Numbered from the stretch's first letter, positions 16,579-26,179 are shown. The stretch is DNA of 64,000 nucleotides from JALQTD01 sp965656785 (GCA_965656785.1 CBFHLY010000012.1:1-64000); one strand, 5' to 3'. Translations and numbers: made by a program. The notes: a model not told the origin generated them from the sequence alone.

Positions 16579-18336
16579 ATGCACCGATCCCATACATGCG
16601 GCGAACTCCGCCTCGAACACGCCGGACAGACCGTCACCTTGAGCGGTTGGGTCCAACGGTCCCGCGACCTCGGGGGAATGACCTTCGTCGACTTGCGCGA
16701 CCGGTTTGGCCTCACCCAATTGGCCTTCAACATGGACACCGATGAGGGCCTCTGCCTCAAGGCGCGGAAGCTCGGCCGGGAATTTGTCATCAAAGCGACC
16801 GGGCGCGTCGTCGAACGCGAATCGAAGAACGCGAACATGCCGACCGGGGAAATCGAGATCGACGTGCGCCAGCTCGAAGTGCTCAACGCCTCCAAAACGC
16901 CCCCGTTCACCATCGAAGACTCCACGGATGGCGGCGACGACCTGCGGATGCAATTTCGCTACCTCGACTTGCGCCGCAAGCCGGTTCAGAACAACCTCAT
17001 GTTGCGCCATCGGCTCAGCATCGAAACCCGGAAATACCTCGATTCCATCGAGTTCATCGAAGTCGAAACGCCGTACCTCATCAAGTCCACGCCCGAAGGC
17101 GCCCGCGACTTCGTGGTGCCGTCGCGCATGAACCCGGGGCAGTTCTACGCCTTGCCGCAGTCGCCCCAGACGTTCAAGCAGCTCCTCATGGTATCGGGTT
17201 TTGACCGCTACTACCAAATCGTGAAGTGCTTCCGCGACGAGGACTTGCGAGCGGATCGACAGCCGGAGTTTACCCAAATCGACTGCGAGATGGCCTTCGT
17301 GGAACAGGAGGACATCCTCAACACGTTCGAAGGCCTCGTGCGCCATTTGTTCCAAGTCGTTTTGAACCACGAAATCGGGGACTTCCCGCGGATGACGTAC
17401 GACGAGGCGATGAGCCGGTATGGATCGGACAAACCGGACGTGCGGTTTGGGATGGAATTCCAGGACTTCGCACCGGTTGCGCAAGGCAAGGGGTTCGGGG
17501 TGTTCGATGCGGCGGAGGCGGTGCTCGGCATCGTCGCTCCGGGATGCGGCGAATACACGCGCAAGCAGCTCGACGCCTTGACAGATTGGGTGAAGCGCCC
17601 GCAAATCGGAGCGAAAGGATTGGTTTACTGCAAAGTAAACGAGGACGGCAGCACCAAATCCAGCGTCGATAAGTTCTTCGACGATGCCGCCCGTGCGGAG
17701 TGGGTGCAGGCCTCCGGGGCACAACCTGGCGACCTCATCCTGATGCTGTCGGGGGATTTGGAAAAAACGCGGAAGCAGCTCAACGAACTGCGTTTGCACA
17801 TGGGATCCGCCCTGGGCTTACGCGACCCGAAGGTGTTCCGTCCGCTTTGGGTGGTGGACTTCCCCTTGCTCGAATGGGACGAGGAGACGGAGCGCTACCA
17901 CGCGATGCACCACCCCTTCACCTCCCCGAAACCGGAACACTTCGACCTCATCGAATCGGATCCAGGAGCGGTGCGCGCCAACGCATACGACATGGTCATC
18001 AACGGCGTGGAAATCGGCGGCGGATCCATTCGGATTCACGACCGCGGCATCCAAAGCCGCATGTTCGACCTGCTCGGATTCTCGCCGGAAGAAGCCGAAG
18101 CGCAATTCGGTTTCCTGATGAGTGCATTCACCTACGGCGCTCCGCCCCACGGCGGATTGGCGCTCGGGTTTGACCGCTTGTGTTCGCTGTTTGGCGGAAG
18201 CGACTCCATCCGCGATTTCATTGCCTTCCCGAAGAACAATTCCGGCCGCGACGTGATGATCGATGCGCCCAGCCCCATCGACGACGCGCAATACGCGGAA
18301 TTGTACCTTCGTTCCACTGCACCTGACGAAAACTAA
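16579..18336 (+). CDS. aspS: Aspartate--tRNA ligase
   Basis: AspRS charges tRNA(Asp) with aspartate. The 585-residue bacterial-type enzyme has an N-terminal OB-fold anticodon-binding domain (GWVQRSRDLGGMTFVDLRD). It then has class II catalytic motifs: motif 2 around residues 215-230 (KCFRDEDLRADRQPEFTQID) and motif 3 near residue 524 (HGGLALGFDRL). The bacterial insertion domain lies between them. The start at 16579 follows an exact -7 box. The bacilliredoxin and trpS genes follow at 5 and 9 bases, forming a probable operon. Confidence 0.96.
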   Translation: MHRSHTCGELRLEHAGQTVTLSGWVQRSRDLGGMTFVDLRDRFGLTQLAFNMDTDEGLCLKARKLGREFVIKATGRVVERESKNANMPTGEIEIDVRQLEVLNASKTPPFTIEDSTDGGDDLRMQFRYLDLRRKPVQNNLMLRHRLSIETRKYLDSIEFIEVETPYLIKSTPEGARDFVVPSRMNPGQFYALPQSPQTFKQLLMVSGFDRYYQIVKCFRDEDLRADRQPEFTQIDCEMAFVEQEDILNTFEGLVRHLFQVVLNHEIGDFPRMTYDEAMSRYGSDKPDVRFGMEFQDFAPVAQGKGFGVFDAAEAVLGIVAPGCGEYTRKQLDALTDWVKRPQIGAKGLVYCKVNEDGSTKSSVDKFFDDAARAEWVQASGAQPGDLILMLSGDLEKTRKQLNELRLHMGSALGLRDPKVFRPLWVVDFPLLEWDEETERYHAMHHPFTSPKPEHFDLIESDPGAVRANAYDMVINGVEIGGGSIRIHDRGIQSRMFDLLGFSPEEAEAQFGFLMSAFTYGAPPHGGLALGFDRLCSLFGGSDSIRDFIAFPKNNSGRDVMIDAPSPIDDAQYAELYLRSTAPDEN

Positions 18337-18341
18337 CCACC

Positions 18342-18755
18342 ATGTACCCACCCGAACTCGTAGCCCCCATGCGGGAAGACCTGACGCAAGTCGGATTCTC
18401 CGAATTGACCACCTCTGAAGCCGTTGACGCCGCACTGGCAGAAACGGGCACCGCGTTGGTCGTATTGAACAGCGTATGCGGATGCGCAGCGGGCTCCATG
18501 CGACCCGCTGTAAAGCTCGCCGTTCAACACGGCACCGTGCCCACGAACCTGTTCACCGCCTTTGCCGGCGTGGACCGGGATGCCGTGGAGCGCGTGCGCC
18601 AGTACATGCTGCCCTACCCTCCAAGCTCGCCGAGCATCGGTTTGTTCAAGGACGGCAAACTGGTCAGCATGGTCGAGCGGCACCACATCGAAGGGCGCAC
18701 GGCGGAAATGATCGCCGAGCACCTGAAGATGACCTTCGACGAATTCTGCAACTGA
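18342..18755 (+). CDS. BrxA/BrxB-family bacilliredoxin
   Basis: The 137-residue protein belongs to the YphP/YqiW bacilliredoxin family, which in Firmicutes removes bacillithiol from oxidised proteins. It has the diagnostic motif NSVCGCAAGSMRP with Cys46-Gly-Cys48, and HHIEGRTAEMIAEHL near the C-terminus. Many Bacteroidota carry this gene, and some make bacillithiol; no bacillithiol synthesis gene is in the window. It lies between aspS and trpS with gaps of 5 and 9 bases and is likely cotranscribed. Confidence 0.92.
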   Translation: MYPPELVAPMREDLTQVGFSELTTSEAVDAALAETGTALVVLNSVCGCAAGSMRPAVKLAVQHGTVPTNLFTAFAGVDRDAVERVRQYMLPYPPSSPSIGLFKDGKLVSMVERHHIEGRTAEMIAEHLKMTFDEFCN

Positions 18756-18764
18756 TCCCGCACC

Positions 18765-19760
18765 ATGGCGCGCATCCTGACCGGCATCCAGGCCACGGGC
18801 ATCCCGCATTTGGGGAACCTCTTGGGAGCCATTCGCCCTGCGATCGCGCAGGCAAATGACCCCGACAACGAGTCGTTCCTCTTCATCGCGGACATGCACT
18901 CGCTGACCCAAATCAAAGACGCCAACACCCTCCGCGACAACACGTACGCGGTCGCTGCGGCGTGGCTGGCGTTCGGGTTGGATGCGCGCCGTTCGGTGTT
19001 TTATCGGCAGAGCGATGTGCCACAGGCGGCCGAATTGGCTTGGTACCTCAACTGCTTCTTCCCGGTGAGCCGGTTGGAGCTCGCGCACAGCTTCAAGGAC
19101 AAGACCGCCAACCTCAAGGATGGAGCGGCTTCCGTGAATACCGGCTTGTTCACTTACCCCATGCTGATGTCCGCGGACATCCTGCTGTACGATGCGGAAT
19201 TCGTGCCCGTGGGGAAAGACCAAATGCAGCACCTCGAATTCACCCGCGACGTGGCCAAGCGCCTGCACAACGCCATGCAAACCGAGGTCTTCGTACTCCC
19301 CGAAGCGGTGACGCAGGAATCGGTGATGCTCGTGCCCGGTTTGGACGGCGAGAAAATGTCCAAATCCCGCGACAACACCCTCAACATCTTCGACGACCCG
19401 AAGGCCCTCAAGAAGCGCATCAACAAGGAAATTGAGACGGATGCGACGGCGTTGGAAGACCCGAAGGATCCGGATTCGAATCCCGTGACCCGGCTCTACG
19501 CGCTCGTGGCGGGAGACGCCGCAGCCGCGCACATGGCCGATCAACTGCGTGCGGGCGGTTACGGCTGGGGCCATGCGAAAAAGGCCCTGCTCGAGGCGGT
19601 CGTGGACGGGTTCGCAACCGAGCGGGATGAATACAACCGCTGGATGGCGGACCGCGGCGCCTTGGATGCCGAGCTGCATGCCGGCGCCCTGCGCGCGGCC
19701 GAGGTCGCCCACGGCGTGCTGAATCGGGTGCGCGTAGCGCTCGGTTACGGCGCCCTTTGA
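18765..19760 (+). CDS. trpS: Tryptophan--tRNA ligase
   Basis: TrpRS charges tRNA(Trp). The 331-residue class I enzyme has the HIGH-like motif in TGIQATGIPHLGNLLGAI near residues 6-23 and the KMSKS motif in GEKMSKSRDN near residue 197. Other family segments are DMHSLTQ and QMQHLEFTRDVAKRLH. It closes the aspS operon. Its stop codon lies just before a sigma-54-type promoter. Confidence 0.96.
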   Translation: MARILTGIQATGIPHLGNLLGAIRPAIAQANDPDNESFLFIADMHSLTQIKDANTLRDNTYAVAAAWLAFGLDARRSVFYRQSDVPQAAELAWYLNCFFPVSRLELAHSFKDKTANLKDGAASVNTGLFTYPMLMSADILLYDAEFVPVGKDQMQHLEFTRDVAKRLHNAMQTEVFVLPEAVTQESVMLVPGLDGEKMSKSRDNTLNIFDDPKALKKRINKEIETDATALEDPKDPDSNPVTRLYALVAGDAAAAHMADQLRAGGYGWGHAKKALLEAVVDGFATERDEYNRWMADRGALDAELHAGALRAAEVAHGVLNRVRVALGYGAL

Positions 19761-19765
19761 AATTT

Positions 19766-19782
19766 TTGGCACGGGAGTTGCT
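19766..19782 (+). promoter_or_regulatory. Sigma-54 (RpoN) -24/-12 promoter
   Basis: TTGGCACGGGAGTTGCT agrees with the sigma-54 consensus TGGCAC-N5-TTGCw at every defined position, with the GG and GC pairs ten bases apart. The predicted start is near 19793, leaving about 26 bases before the ATG at 19819. I saw no second match of this quality in the other intergenic regions I read. Confidence 0.7.
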
Positions 19783-19818
19783 CCAGGGCGCGGAGATTTC
19801 ATCTCAAACTTCGTGTCC

Positions 19819-21735
19819 ATGCGCCCCTTCATTTCCCTGCTTGCCCTGTTGGGCCTGAGCACCTCCTCATTCGCGCTCTCCCTCTCGGAACAGAACGAAA
19901 AACCCCTCGAATCCGCCATCGACCACGTGGTGGTGTACCAGCAAGGCGCTCAGGTCGAACGCGTTGCGGATTTCTCGCACAATACTGGGCGTTCGTCTTT
20001 GGTTTTCAAAGACTTGAGCACATCCATTGACCCTGCCCAATTGCGGGTCACTGGAAATGGAAACTTCACGGTGCTGAGCATTTCGCACCGCTACCACACC
20101 GACACGATCAGCGGGGTGGCGAGCGCCGAAGAACGAAATGCATTGCAAATCCAGCGAAACGAAAAGGTGAAGGAGGTGAACCGGCTGAATGCGCGCCGCG
20201 TCATCTACGACCGCGAAGAGAACCTCCTGTTGAACAACCAGAGCTTTACGGTGAAGGACAGCGGGGTGGACTTGGCGAGGCTGATGGAGGCGGACGCGTT
20301 CTTCCGCGAACGGTTTACGGCGGTGCTTGAGGGCCGGCAAGCCATCGATTTGGCCATCGAAGAATTGAATGAGGAAATGGGCCAAATCGACGCTCAAATG
20401 CGCGCCCTACCGCCCCTCCAAACCTCCACTTCGCTCGAAGTGCTCGTCAACATCGATGCCGAAAGCGCGGGCAAAGGCAAACTGCTGCTGTCCTACTGGA
20501 TGGCCAATGCGGGTTGGACGCCTTCCTACAACGCCCGGGTAGAAGAAATCACGGATCCCTTGAAGCTCGAGTACCAAGCGATGGTCCACCAATCCACGGG
20601 CGAAGACTGGGAAAACGTGGGCATGAGCATCGCCACGGGAACCCCCAGCAAAAACCGAAGCAAGCCCACGCTGCAACCGAAGGTGCTTGACGGCGCTTAC
20701 ATCGGCCGCAACGTTGCCAACAACGCCGCCAATGCCTGGTTGCGCGCCCAACCCTACAACCCCAACGTGAACCAAGTCCGAGGACAGCTCTACGACGCCA
20801 ACGGCAATCCCCTGGTCGGAGCGCAGGTCGTGGCTCAAGGGCATGGCGCTACGGCAGTCACCGACATCAATGGCTTCTACACGATGAACGTGCCCGCTAA
20901 CACCATGAACCTCTCGTATTCCGCCGCGGGTTACGCCACGGAAAGCCTCAACATCTCCGCCCCGGTGATGAACGTGGCTTTGGCGCCACAACAGCACATG
21001 CTCGCTTCGATTTCCATGGATGAAATCGAGTCGGAAGAGTCCTTGTTCGGGGGGCGCTCGAGTCGGCGCGAATCGTTCTCCGAGCAGCCCCGAATGGATT
21101 TTGCCGCCGTACAGGTAGGCCATTCACCGACTTCCACCCGCTTCGACATCGGCGCTCGGCATGACATCCCTTCCGACGGTCAATCACATGCCGTTCGCAT
21201 CCAAGAACACGCCATTCCCGTGGAATACCTGTACCAGGTCACGCCCAAACTGGACCCGCAAGTTTACCTGACTGCGCACTTTACGGATTGGGAAGAACTC
21301 GACCTCATCGACGGGCGGATGCACATTTACTTCGAGGACGACTACGTGGGCGAAAGCCAATTGCGCCTCGATTTCGTGCAGGACACCTTGTCCATCTCGC
21401 TCGGGCCTGACCCGGGCATCCAAGTTCGCCGAAAGCGCGTCGAGCGGGAGAACAACACGAACCTGCTGAGCGGGCGCCACGAATACATCCGAGCTTACGA
21501 GTTCTCCATCACCAACCGAAAGCGCGCCGAAATCCACATCGAAGTGGAAGATCAGCTCCCGCTCGCGGATAACGAGGAAATCGAAATCGTCGCCACGAAG
21601 GCTTCCGGAGCAAAAATTGACGAGGAAACCGGACTGGTGGTGTGGGACCTTGAAATTCCCGCGGGAAAGACCGAGGACTGGGTCTATCGCTACGAGGTGA
21701 AGTCACCGAAAGACCTGCCACTGGCCGTGGACTGA
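19819..21735 (+). CDS. Exported DUF4139/mucoidy-inhibitor A family protein with inserted carboxypeptidase-like regulatory domain
   Basis: The 638-residue product starts with a signal peptide (MRPFISLLALLGLSTSSFA). It has the DUF4140 N-terminal domain (VVVYQQGAQVERVADF), a helical middle region and the DUF4139 beta-rich C-terminal domain (SYWMANAGWTPSYNARV, later HEYIRAYEFSITNRKRAEI). A carboxypeptidase-regulatory-like beta-sandwich (GQLYDANGNPLVGAQVVAQG to about residue 390) is inserted in the middle. MuiA-like proteins affect mucoid exopolysaccharide in some bacteria, but the function here is unproved. I take the ATG at 19819 rather than a GTG two codons earlier. It has its own sigma-54-type promoter. 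Confidence 0.85.
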   Translation: MRPFISLLALLGLSTSSFALSLSEQNEKPLESAIDHVVVYQQGAQVERVADFSHNTGRSSLVFKDLSTSIDPAQLRVTGNGNFTVLSISHRYHTDTISGVASAEERNALQIQRNEKVKEVNRLNARRVIYDREENLLLNNQSFTVKDSGVDLARLMEADAFFRERFTAVLEGRQAIDLAIEELNEEMGQIDAQMRALPPLQTSTSLEVLVNIDAESAGKGKLLLSYWMANAGWTPSYNARVEEITDPLKLEYQAMVHQSTGEDWENVGMSIATGTPSKNRSKPTLQPKVLDGAYIGRNVANNAANAWLRAQPYNPNVNQVRGQLYDANGNPLVGAQVVAQGHGATAVTDINGFYTMNVPANTMNLSYSAAGYATESLNISAPVMNVALAPQQHMLASISMDEIESEESLFGGRSSRRESFSEQPRMDFAAVQVGHSPTSTRFDIGARHDIPSDGQSHAVRIQEHAIPVEYLYQVTPKLDPQVYLTAHFTDWEELDLIDGRMHIYFEDDYVGESQLRLDFVQDTLSISLGPDPGIQVRRKRVERENNTNLLSGRHEYIRAYEFSITNRKRAEIHIEVEDQLPLADNEEIEIVATKASGAKIDEETGLVVWDLEIPAGKTEDWVYRYEVKSPKDLPLAVD

Positions 21736-21737
21736 CC

Positions 21738-23066
21738 TCAGTCGATGATGGGCGCGTTGTACTTCTCTTGGTACTTTCTGTAAAGCTGTCGCTGGCGTTG
21801 GTCGAGGTCGATTTCACGGCCTTGGATGAACGCCAGCGACACGCGATTTGAGCGCATGTCCAACGCATCCCCGTCCGAAACGAAGAGCGTTGCAGATTTT
21901 CCGGTTTCAATGGAACCCCAGTGCTGCTCGATCCCGAGGATTTGGGCCACGTTCAGGGAAATGGCGCGAACGGCCTGTTCGTAGGTCAAGCCGTAAGCCG
22001 CCGCCGTTCCTGCGTAAAATGGCAGGTTGCGGGTATTCATATGCTCCATCCGTCCACCGCATTGGATGCCGTAAAGGACCCCTTCATCTTCCAGCAACTT
22101 GGGCAATCGGAAGGCCAAATCCACATCATCTTCCGGCAACCGCGGCAACGCATGCGTTCGATTGAGCAGCACGGAGATCCCGTTTTCACGCAGCAAATCC
22201 GCGACCAAATAAGCTTCCGCTCCGCCCACCACCACAACGTTTTGGATGCCGTACTCCCTTTTGAAGTGGACGACATCGGCGATGCCTTTGGCGTCATCGA
22301 CGTGCACGTAAAGGTTCACGCGCCCTTCGAACAACGGTCGCATGGCTTCCAATCGAACATCCCGTGCAGTGCGCAAATCCCCTTCCAATGGACGCGGATG
22401 CGACTCGGCATACGCCACTGACTCGTCGAAAAAGTGCGTGATTTCTTGAATGGTTTGATCATAGGTCTTCAAACGGACCACGTCCAACGTTCCGTGGTCT
22501 CGGTGCCGATGATACGAGGTCGGCCAATGCACATGAATGCCGTCCACTTGACGAATGGCGGCGTCTTCCCAATTCCAAGCGTCGAACTGCACCACGCACG
22601 ATGAGCCGGTAATGATGCCTCCTCGGGGAGTCGGTTGCCCGAGCAACACGCCATTTGTGCGCACCGTCGGGGTGACTTCGCTGTCCGTGTTGTAGGCGAT
22701 CAAACTGCGAACGTGGGGGGTGTAGGTGCCCACTTCAGAATAATCTCGGGTGGCGCGAACGGCCTCGATTTCTTGGAGTCCCAAGGTCGTGTTCGCCGCG
22801 ATGAACCCGGGATAAATGTGCCGGCCGCTCACGTCGATGACGCGGCGGTAACGACCGGGGTCCGCATCCCGTTCTCGGCCTACAAATTCGATGTTGCCGT
22901 TGCGCAAGCCGATTGCCGCGCCCTCAATGACGTCCCCCGTTCCCAAGTGGGCGGTTCCCCCGAGCAACAGGATGGATTCCGACTGCTCCGGAGCCGGAGT
23001 CGGTTGCGCAAAGCCGGTCGCCGCAAAAAGTGCTGAACCGATTGCGATGGAAAGAAAGCGCTTCAT
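21738..23066 (-). CDS. Exported amidohydrolase-family protein lacking the metal-binding HxH motif
   Basis: This 442-residue protein has a signal peptide (MKRFLSIAIGSALFAATGFA) and the imidazolonepropionase-like amidohydrolase fold. The beta-strand-1 metal motif, normally D-x-H-x-H, reads AANTTLG at residues 90-96, so the usual ligands are missing. Later motifs such as GTAAAYGLTYEQAVRAIS and GSIETGKSATLFVSDGD fit the family. It is therefore probably not a conventional metal-dependent hydrolase. Its start overlaps the stop of the upstream 1029-residue paralogue by ATGA, implying translational coupling. Confidence 0.85.
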   Translation of the reverse strand: MKRFLSIAIGSALFAATGFAQPTPAPEQSESILLLGGTAHLGTGDVIEGAAIGLRNGNIEFVGRERDADPGRYRRVIDVSGRHIYPGFIAANTTLGLQEIEAVRATRDYSEVGTYTPHVRSLIAYNTDSEVTPTVRTNGVLLGQPTPRGGIITGSSCVVQFDAWNWEDAAIRQVDGIHVHWPTSYHRHRDHGTLDVVRLKTYDQTIQEITHFFDESVAYAESHPRPLEGDLRTARDVRLEAMRPLFEGRVNLYVHVDDAKGIADVVHFKREYGIQNVVVVGGAEAYLVADLLRENGISVLLNRTHALPRLPEDDVDLAFRLPKLLEDEGVLYGIQCGGRMEHMNTRNLPFYAGTAAAYGLTYEQAVRAISLNVAQILGIEQHWGSIETGKSATLFVSDGDALDMRSNRVSLAFIQGREIDLDQRQRQLYRKYQEKYNAPIID

Positions 23067-26000
23067 CGGGTTTCTTCGAGTTGGGTGTCACAGTGGTAGT
23101 GGAAGGCCGGTTTGAAGGCCGGTGTTTGGCGGTCATCGCTCGAGTCGGCCAGCATGGCTTGGATCAACCGTGCGCGTTCGGCTTGAACCGCAGCGCGGAG
23201 CTGTGCATCCTCCTCCAAGCTGAATTCGCATCGCCCATCAACCCAAGTTTGTTCCGCCCGGGTGTAAATGCTCATCGGAGGTCCATTCCAGAGGACCAAA
23301 TCCGCATCCTTACCCGGAGCTATCGACCCCACCCGATCGTCAATGTGCAGCATGCGAGCCGGATTCAGGGTGACAAACTTCCACGCATCCTCTTCGGAGA
23401 CCCCGCCATATTTCATGGCTTTGGCCGCCTCCTGATTCAAGCGCCGCGCCATTTCTGCGTCGTCCGAATTGAACCCGGTCAGCACGCCCTGCCCATGCAA
23501 TACCGCGCCATTATAGGGGATGGCGTCTTTCACTTCATACTTGTACGCCCACCAGTCGCTGAACGTGCTTCCCGCAGCCCCGTGCTCAGCAAGCTTGTCG
23601 GCCACCTTGTATCCTTCGAGGATGTGGGTGAAGGTGTTGATTCGAAAGCCCAAGCTGTCCGCTACGTGCATCAACATGTTGATCTCATCTTGCCGGTAGC
23701 TGTGGCAGGTGATGTGGCGCTCACCGGCAAGGATTTGGGCCAACACCTCAAGTTCCAAATCCCGGCGCGGAGCAACAGGCGGCTCACCCCTTCTGAAAAA
23801 CCTGCGCTCCCATTCGCTCAATGACCGATCGTGAGCGCGCCAAGCCTCCGCGTACTCCGCAGCCGCCAAAAACCGCTCGTAGAACACCTGCTCGACGCCC
23901 ATGCGGGTCTGAGGAAACCGAACCGTTTGATCGTCGCCCCAATTGCTCTGCTTCACGTTTTCCCCCAATGCGAATTTGATGAAAGGCGGAGCGTCTTGAA
24001 AGAGCATTTCCTGCGGAGTAGCGCCCCACCGCAGCTTGATGAGGGCGCTCTGGCCGCCGATGGGATTCGCAGATCCGTGCAAAATTTGTGACGTGGTCAC
24101 GCCGCCAGCCAATTGGCGGTAGACGTCGATGTCTTCGGCATTGATGACGTGCTCCAGACTCACTTCGGCGCTACTCGACTGCGTGCCTTCATTGACGCCG
24201 CGGACGGCCGCAATGTGGCTATGCTCATCGATGATTCCTGAAGTCAAGTGCTTTCCTCGGGCGTTGATGACCTCCAAATCGCTTGGAACCGGGCGCTTTC
24301 CGAAAACGGTGGCGGGGTCCAAATCGGAGCCAACCGCCAAGATTTGGCCTTCGTGGATCAGCACATCCGCGGACGCCAAAATGCCCTCCACCTCATTCGT
24401 CCAAACCGTCGCTCCTTGAAACAACACCGTCCGTTTTTCGGGGCGCTCAGGGCGGCCAAAGGCCATGAACGGGTGCGTGACCGGTCCCAACTCCGGCGGC
24501 CGTCGCAGCGAATCCACGGCATGGACAGCCTCGGTTTCGTCGTCTGACTGGCGGATGGCGCTCCATGTGAACGAAGCCCCGTCGGGTGTTCGGCCCGTCC
24601 CTTCCCAAATCCGGCTGTCCATCCACACGTTGCCCGCCAATCGAACCACGCCATCCCAGCCCCAGGAATCCCCCGGGGTGGTGAGGGTCAATTGACGCTG
24701 CTCCAAATTCAATTCAACCTGAATCTTCGTGGTGTCTCCCCCTTCAATGCGCTCCCAGTGCGCCTTAGGGTGCGCAGAGGGGCCCTCCACCACCAACCGT
24801 TCCACATCCCCGTCCAACGTGACGTCGTACCGGCCCCTTGGATCAACCTCGGGCAGGATCTGCAGCACGTGGCGCTCACCCTGAACCCAATGCTCCCACC
24901 ACGTCGTCTGATCTGCGAACAAAGGGCCATCTGTCAAAATGAAGTTCGCCCGCAGTCCAGTCGCCAACTTGCCCAACTCCTGATCGGCTTGGACCAACGC
25001 GGCCGGTGTGGTCGTCCATGCCGCCAACGCTTCGGCTTCAGAAAGTCCGTATTCCATGGCCTTGCGCGTGGCGGCGATGAGGTCCTTAGGAGACTTCAAT
25101 CCGCGCGAAGTGAACGCGATGGGGATACCTGCAGCCATCAGCGTAGCAGCCTGAGCAGGCGCCCATTCCCAATGCTTCATTTCTTCCAGTGAGATGTACC
25201 GCGAAGTAATGGGGTCCGACACATTGAATGCCTTGGGGAAATTCAACGGCAGGACGCAGGCCGACTGCGTAGCCTTCAACACTTCTACCTGACGATAGCC
25301 ATCCGCAACACCCACAAATACCCAAGGCACGTCATCGCCCATCCGTTCACGCAACGCGTCCGCCCGCAAGGCATCCTGCCAGTTCCCAACTTCCATGAAG
25401 GCGGGCAAATCGCGTTGATCATTCCATGCGTCCAAGCTCAAGTTGACCACGTCTTCGGTGCCTGTGGCGTGCCATTTGGCATCCTCTGCGGTTTGTTCCA
25501 ACAAAGCGATGGACCCCATGAGCGAGCGGGGATAATCCTGAGAAGAAGTGCCCTTCCGGAAACTGAAATGGCGGCTTGCCGTCTCGTTGACCCACGCTTG
25601 ATGCGGCGAAGAATGCAAGGTCATCAGCGCCCCCGTGCCCCGAGCAATGCCATCGTGGTGATGGGTCAAAATGGCTCCTACCCCAGCGTCAATCCACGAT
25701 GCAACGTCGCCCGCACCGACGAACAGGTCCTTTGCCTGCACCTCCGGGTGAATGGCTTCATTCCAATGCAACGGACCGGGTTCATCGGACAAATCCTGAG
25801 GACCCCGGCGATGGGGTGCGTCGTACTGCGGATGCTCCAACCCCCAATCCACGTCCAAATCAATCAACGACGGGTAGACGTGGTAGCCCTGCAAATTGCG
25901 CTCAATGGCAGGTCCTTCGACCGATACGGTGCCGTGCGGACCGACCGCTACAATCCGACCTTCCTTGAACACCAATGTGGCATCTTCAATAATCCGTCCG

Positions 26001-26152
26001 GGTTCCACATGGGCGATCACGTGGTGCCAAACCTGAGCCGACCAAGTCCGTTCAGGTGCTCCGTTTACTGGGCGGTCGCTTTGGGCCGTTCCGGAGGCCA
26101 TCCATACCGCCGCGGCTGCCCCTGTTAAAAGTGGTTGGATCCAACGATTCAT
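23063..26152 (-). CDS. Exported tandem amidohydrolase (degenerate first domain, intact second domain)
   Basis: The 1029-residue protein carries a signal peptide (MNRWIQPLLTGAAAAVWMASG) and two amidohydrolase-like halves. In the first, the metal motif is replaced by LIDLDVDWGL. In the second, the motif is intact (IIDEHSHI). Further candidate ligands are the histidines in ITCHSYRQDE and FTHILEGYK and the Asp in FNSDDAEMARR, followed by NPARMLHIDDRVGSIAPGKD. It is probably a periplasmic or surface hydrolase of imide or dipeptide-type substrates; the substrate is unknown. The 26152 start is preferred because the 25 extra upstream codons would read through the promoter and precede the signal peptide. 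Confidence 0.87.
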   Translation of the reverse strand: MNRWIQPLLTGAAAAVWMASGTAQSDRPVNGAPERTWSAQVWHHVIAHVEPGRIIEDATLVFKEGRIVAVGPHGTVSVEGPAIERNLQGYHVYPSLIDLDVDWGLEHPQYDAPHRRGPQDLSDEPGPLHWNEAIHPEVQAKDLFVGAGDVASWIDAGVGAILTHHHDGIARGTGALMTLHSSPHQAWVNETASRHFSFRKGTSSQDYPRSLMGSIALLEQTAEDAKWHATGTEDVVNLSLDAWNDQRDLPAFMEVGNWQDALRADALRERMGDDVPWVFVGVADGYRQVEVLKATQSACVLPLNFPKAFNVSDPITSRYISLEEMKHWEWAPAQAATLMAAGIPIAFTSRGLKSPKDLIAATRKAMEYGLSEAEALAAWTTTPAALVQADQELGKLATGLRANFILTDGPLFADQTTWWEHWVQGERHVLQILPEVDPRGRYDVTLDGDVERLVVEGPSAHPKAHWERIEGGDTTKIQVELNLEQRQLTLTTPGDSWGWDGVVRLAGNVWMDSRIWEGTGRTPDGASFTWSAIRQSDDETEAVHAVDSLRRPPELGPVTHPFMAFGRPERPEKRTVLFQGATVWTNEVEGILASADVLIHEGQILAVGSDLDPATVFGKRPVPSDLEVINARGKHLTSGIIDEHSHIAAVRGVNEGTQSSSAEVSLEHVINAEDIDVYRQLAGGVTTSQILHGSANPIGGQSALIKLRWGATPQEMLFQDAPPFIKFALGENVKQSNWGDDQTVRFPQTRMGVEQVFYERFLAAAEYAEAWRAHDRSLSEWERRFFRRGEPPVAPRRDLELEVLAQILAGERHITCHSYRQDEINMLMHVADSLGFRINTFTHILEGYKVADKLAEHGAAGSTFSDWWAYKYEVKDAIPYNGAVLHGQGVLTGFNSDDAEMARRLNQEAAKAMKYGGVSEEDAWKFVTLNPARMLHIDDRVGSIAPGKDADLVLWNGPPMSIYTRAEQTWVDGRCEFSLEEDAQLRAAVQAERARLIQAMLADSSDDRQTPAFKPAFHYHCDTQLEETR

Positions 26153-26179
26153 GCTCCGATTCTGCTGAATTTGAAGGCC

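Noticed and set aside
16453..19919. Antisense frames of 448 and 528 codons over aspS and trpS
   Set aside because: Both strands cannot be conserved here; the plus-strand products carry complete synthetase motifs.
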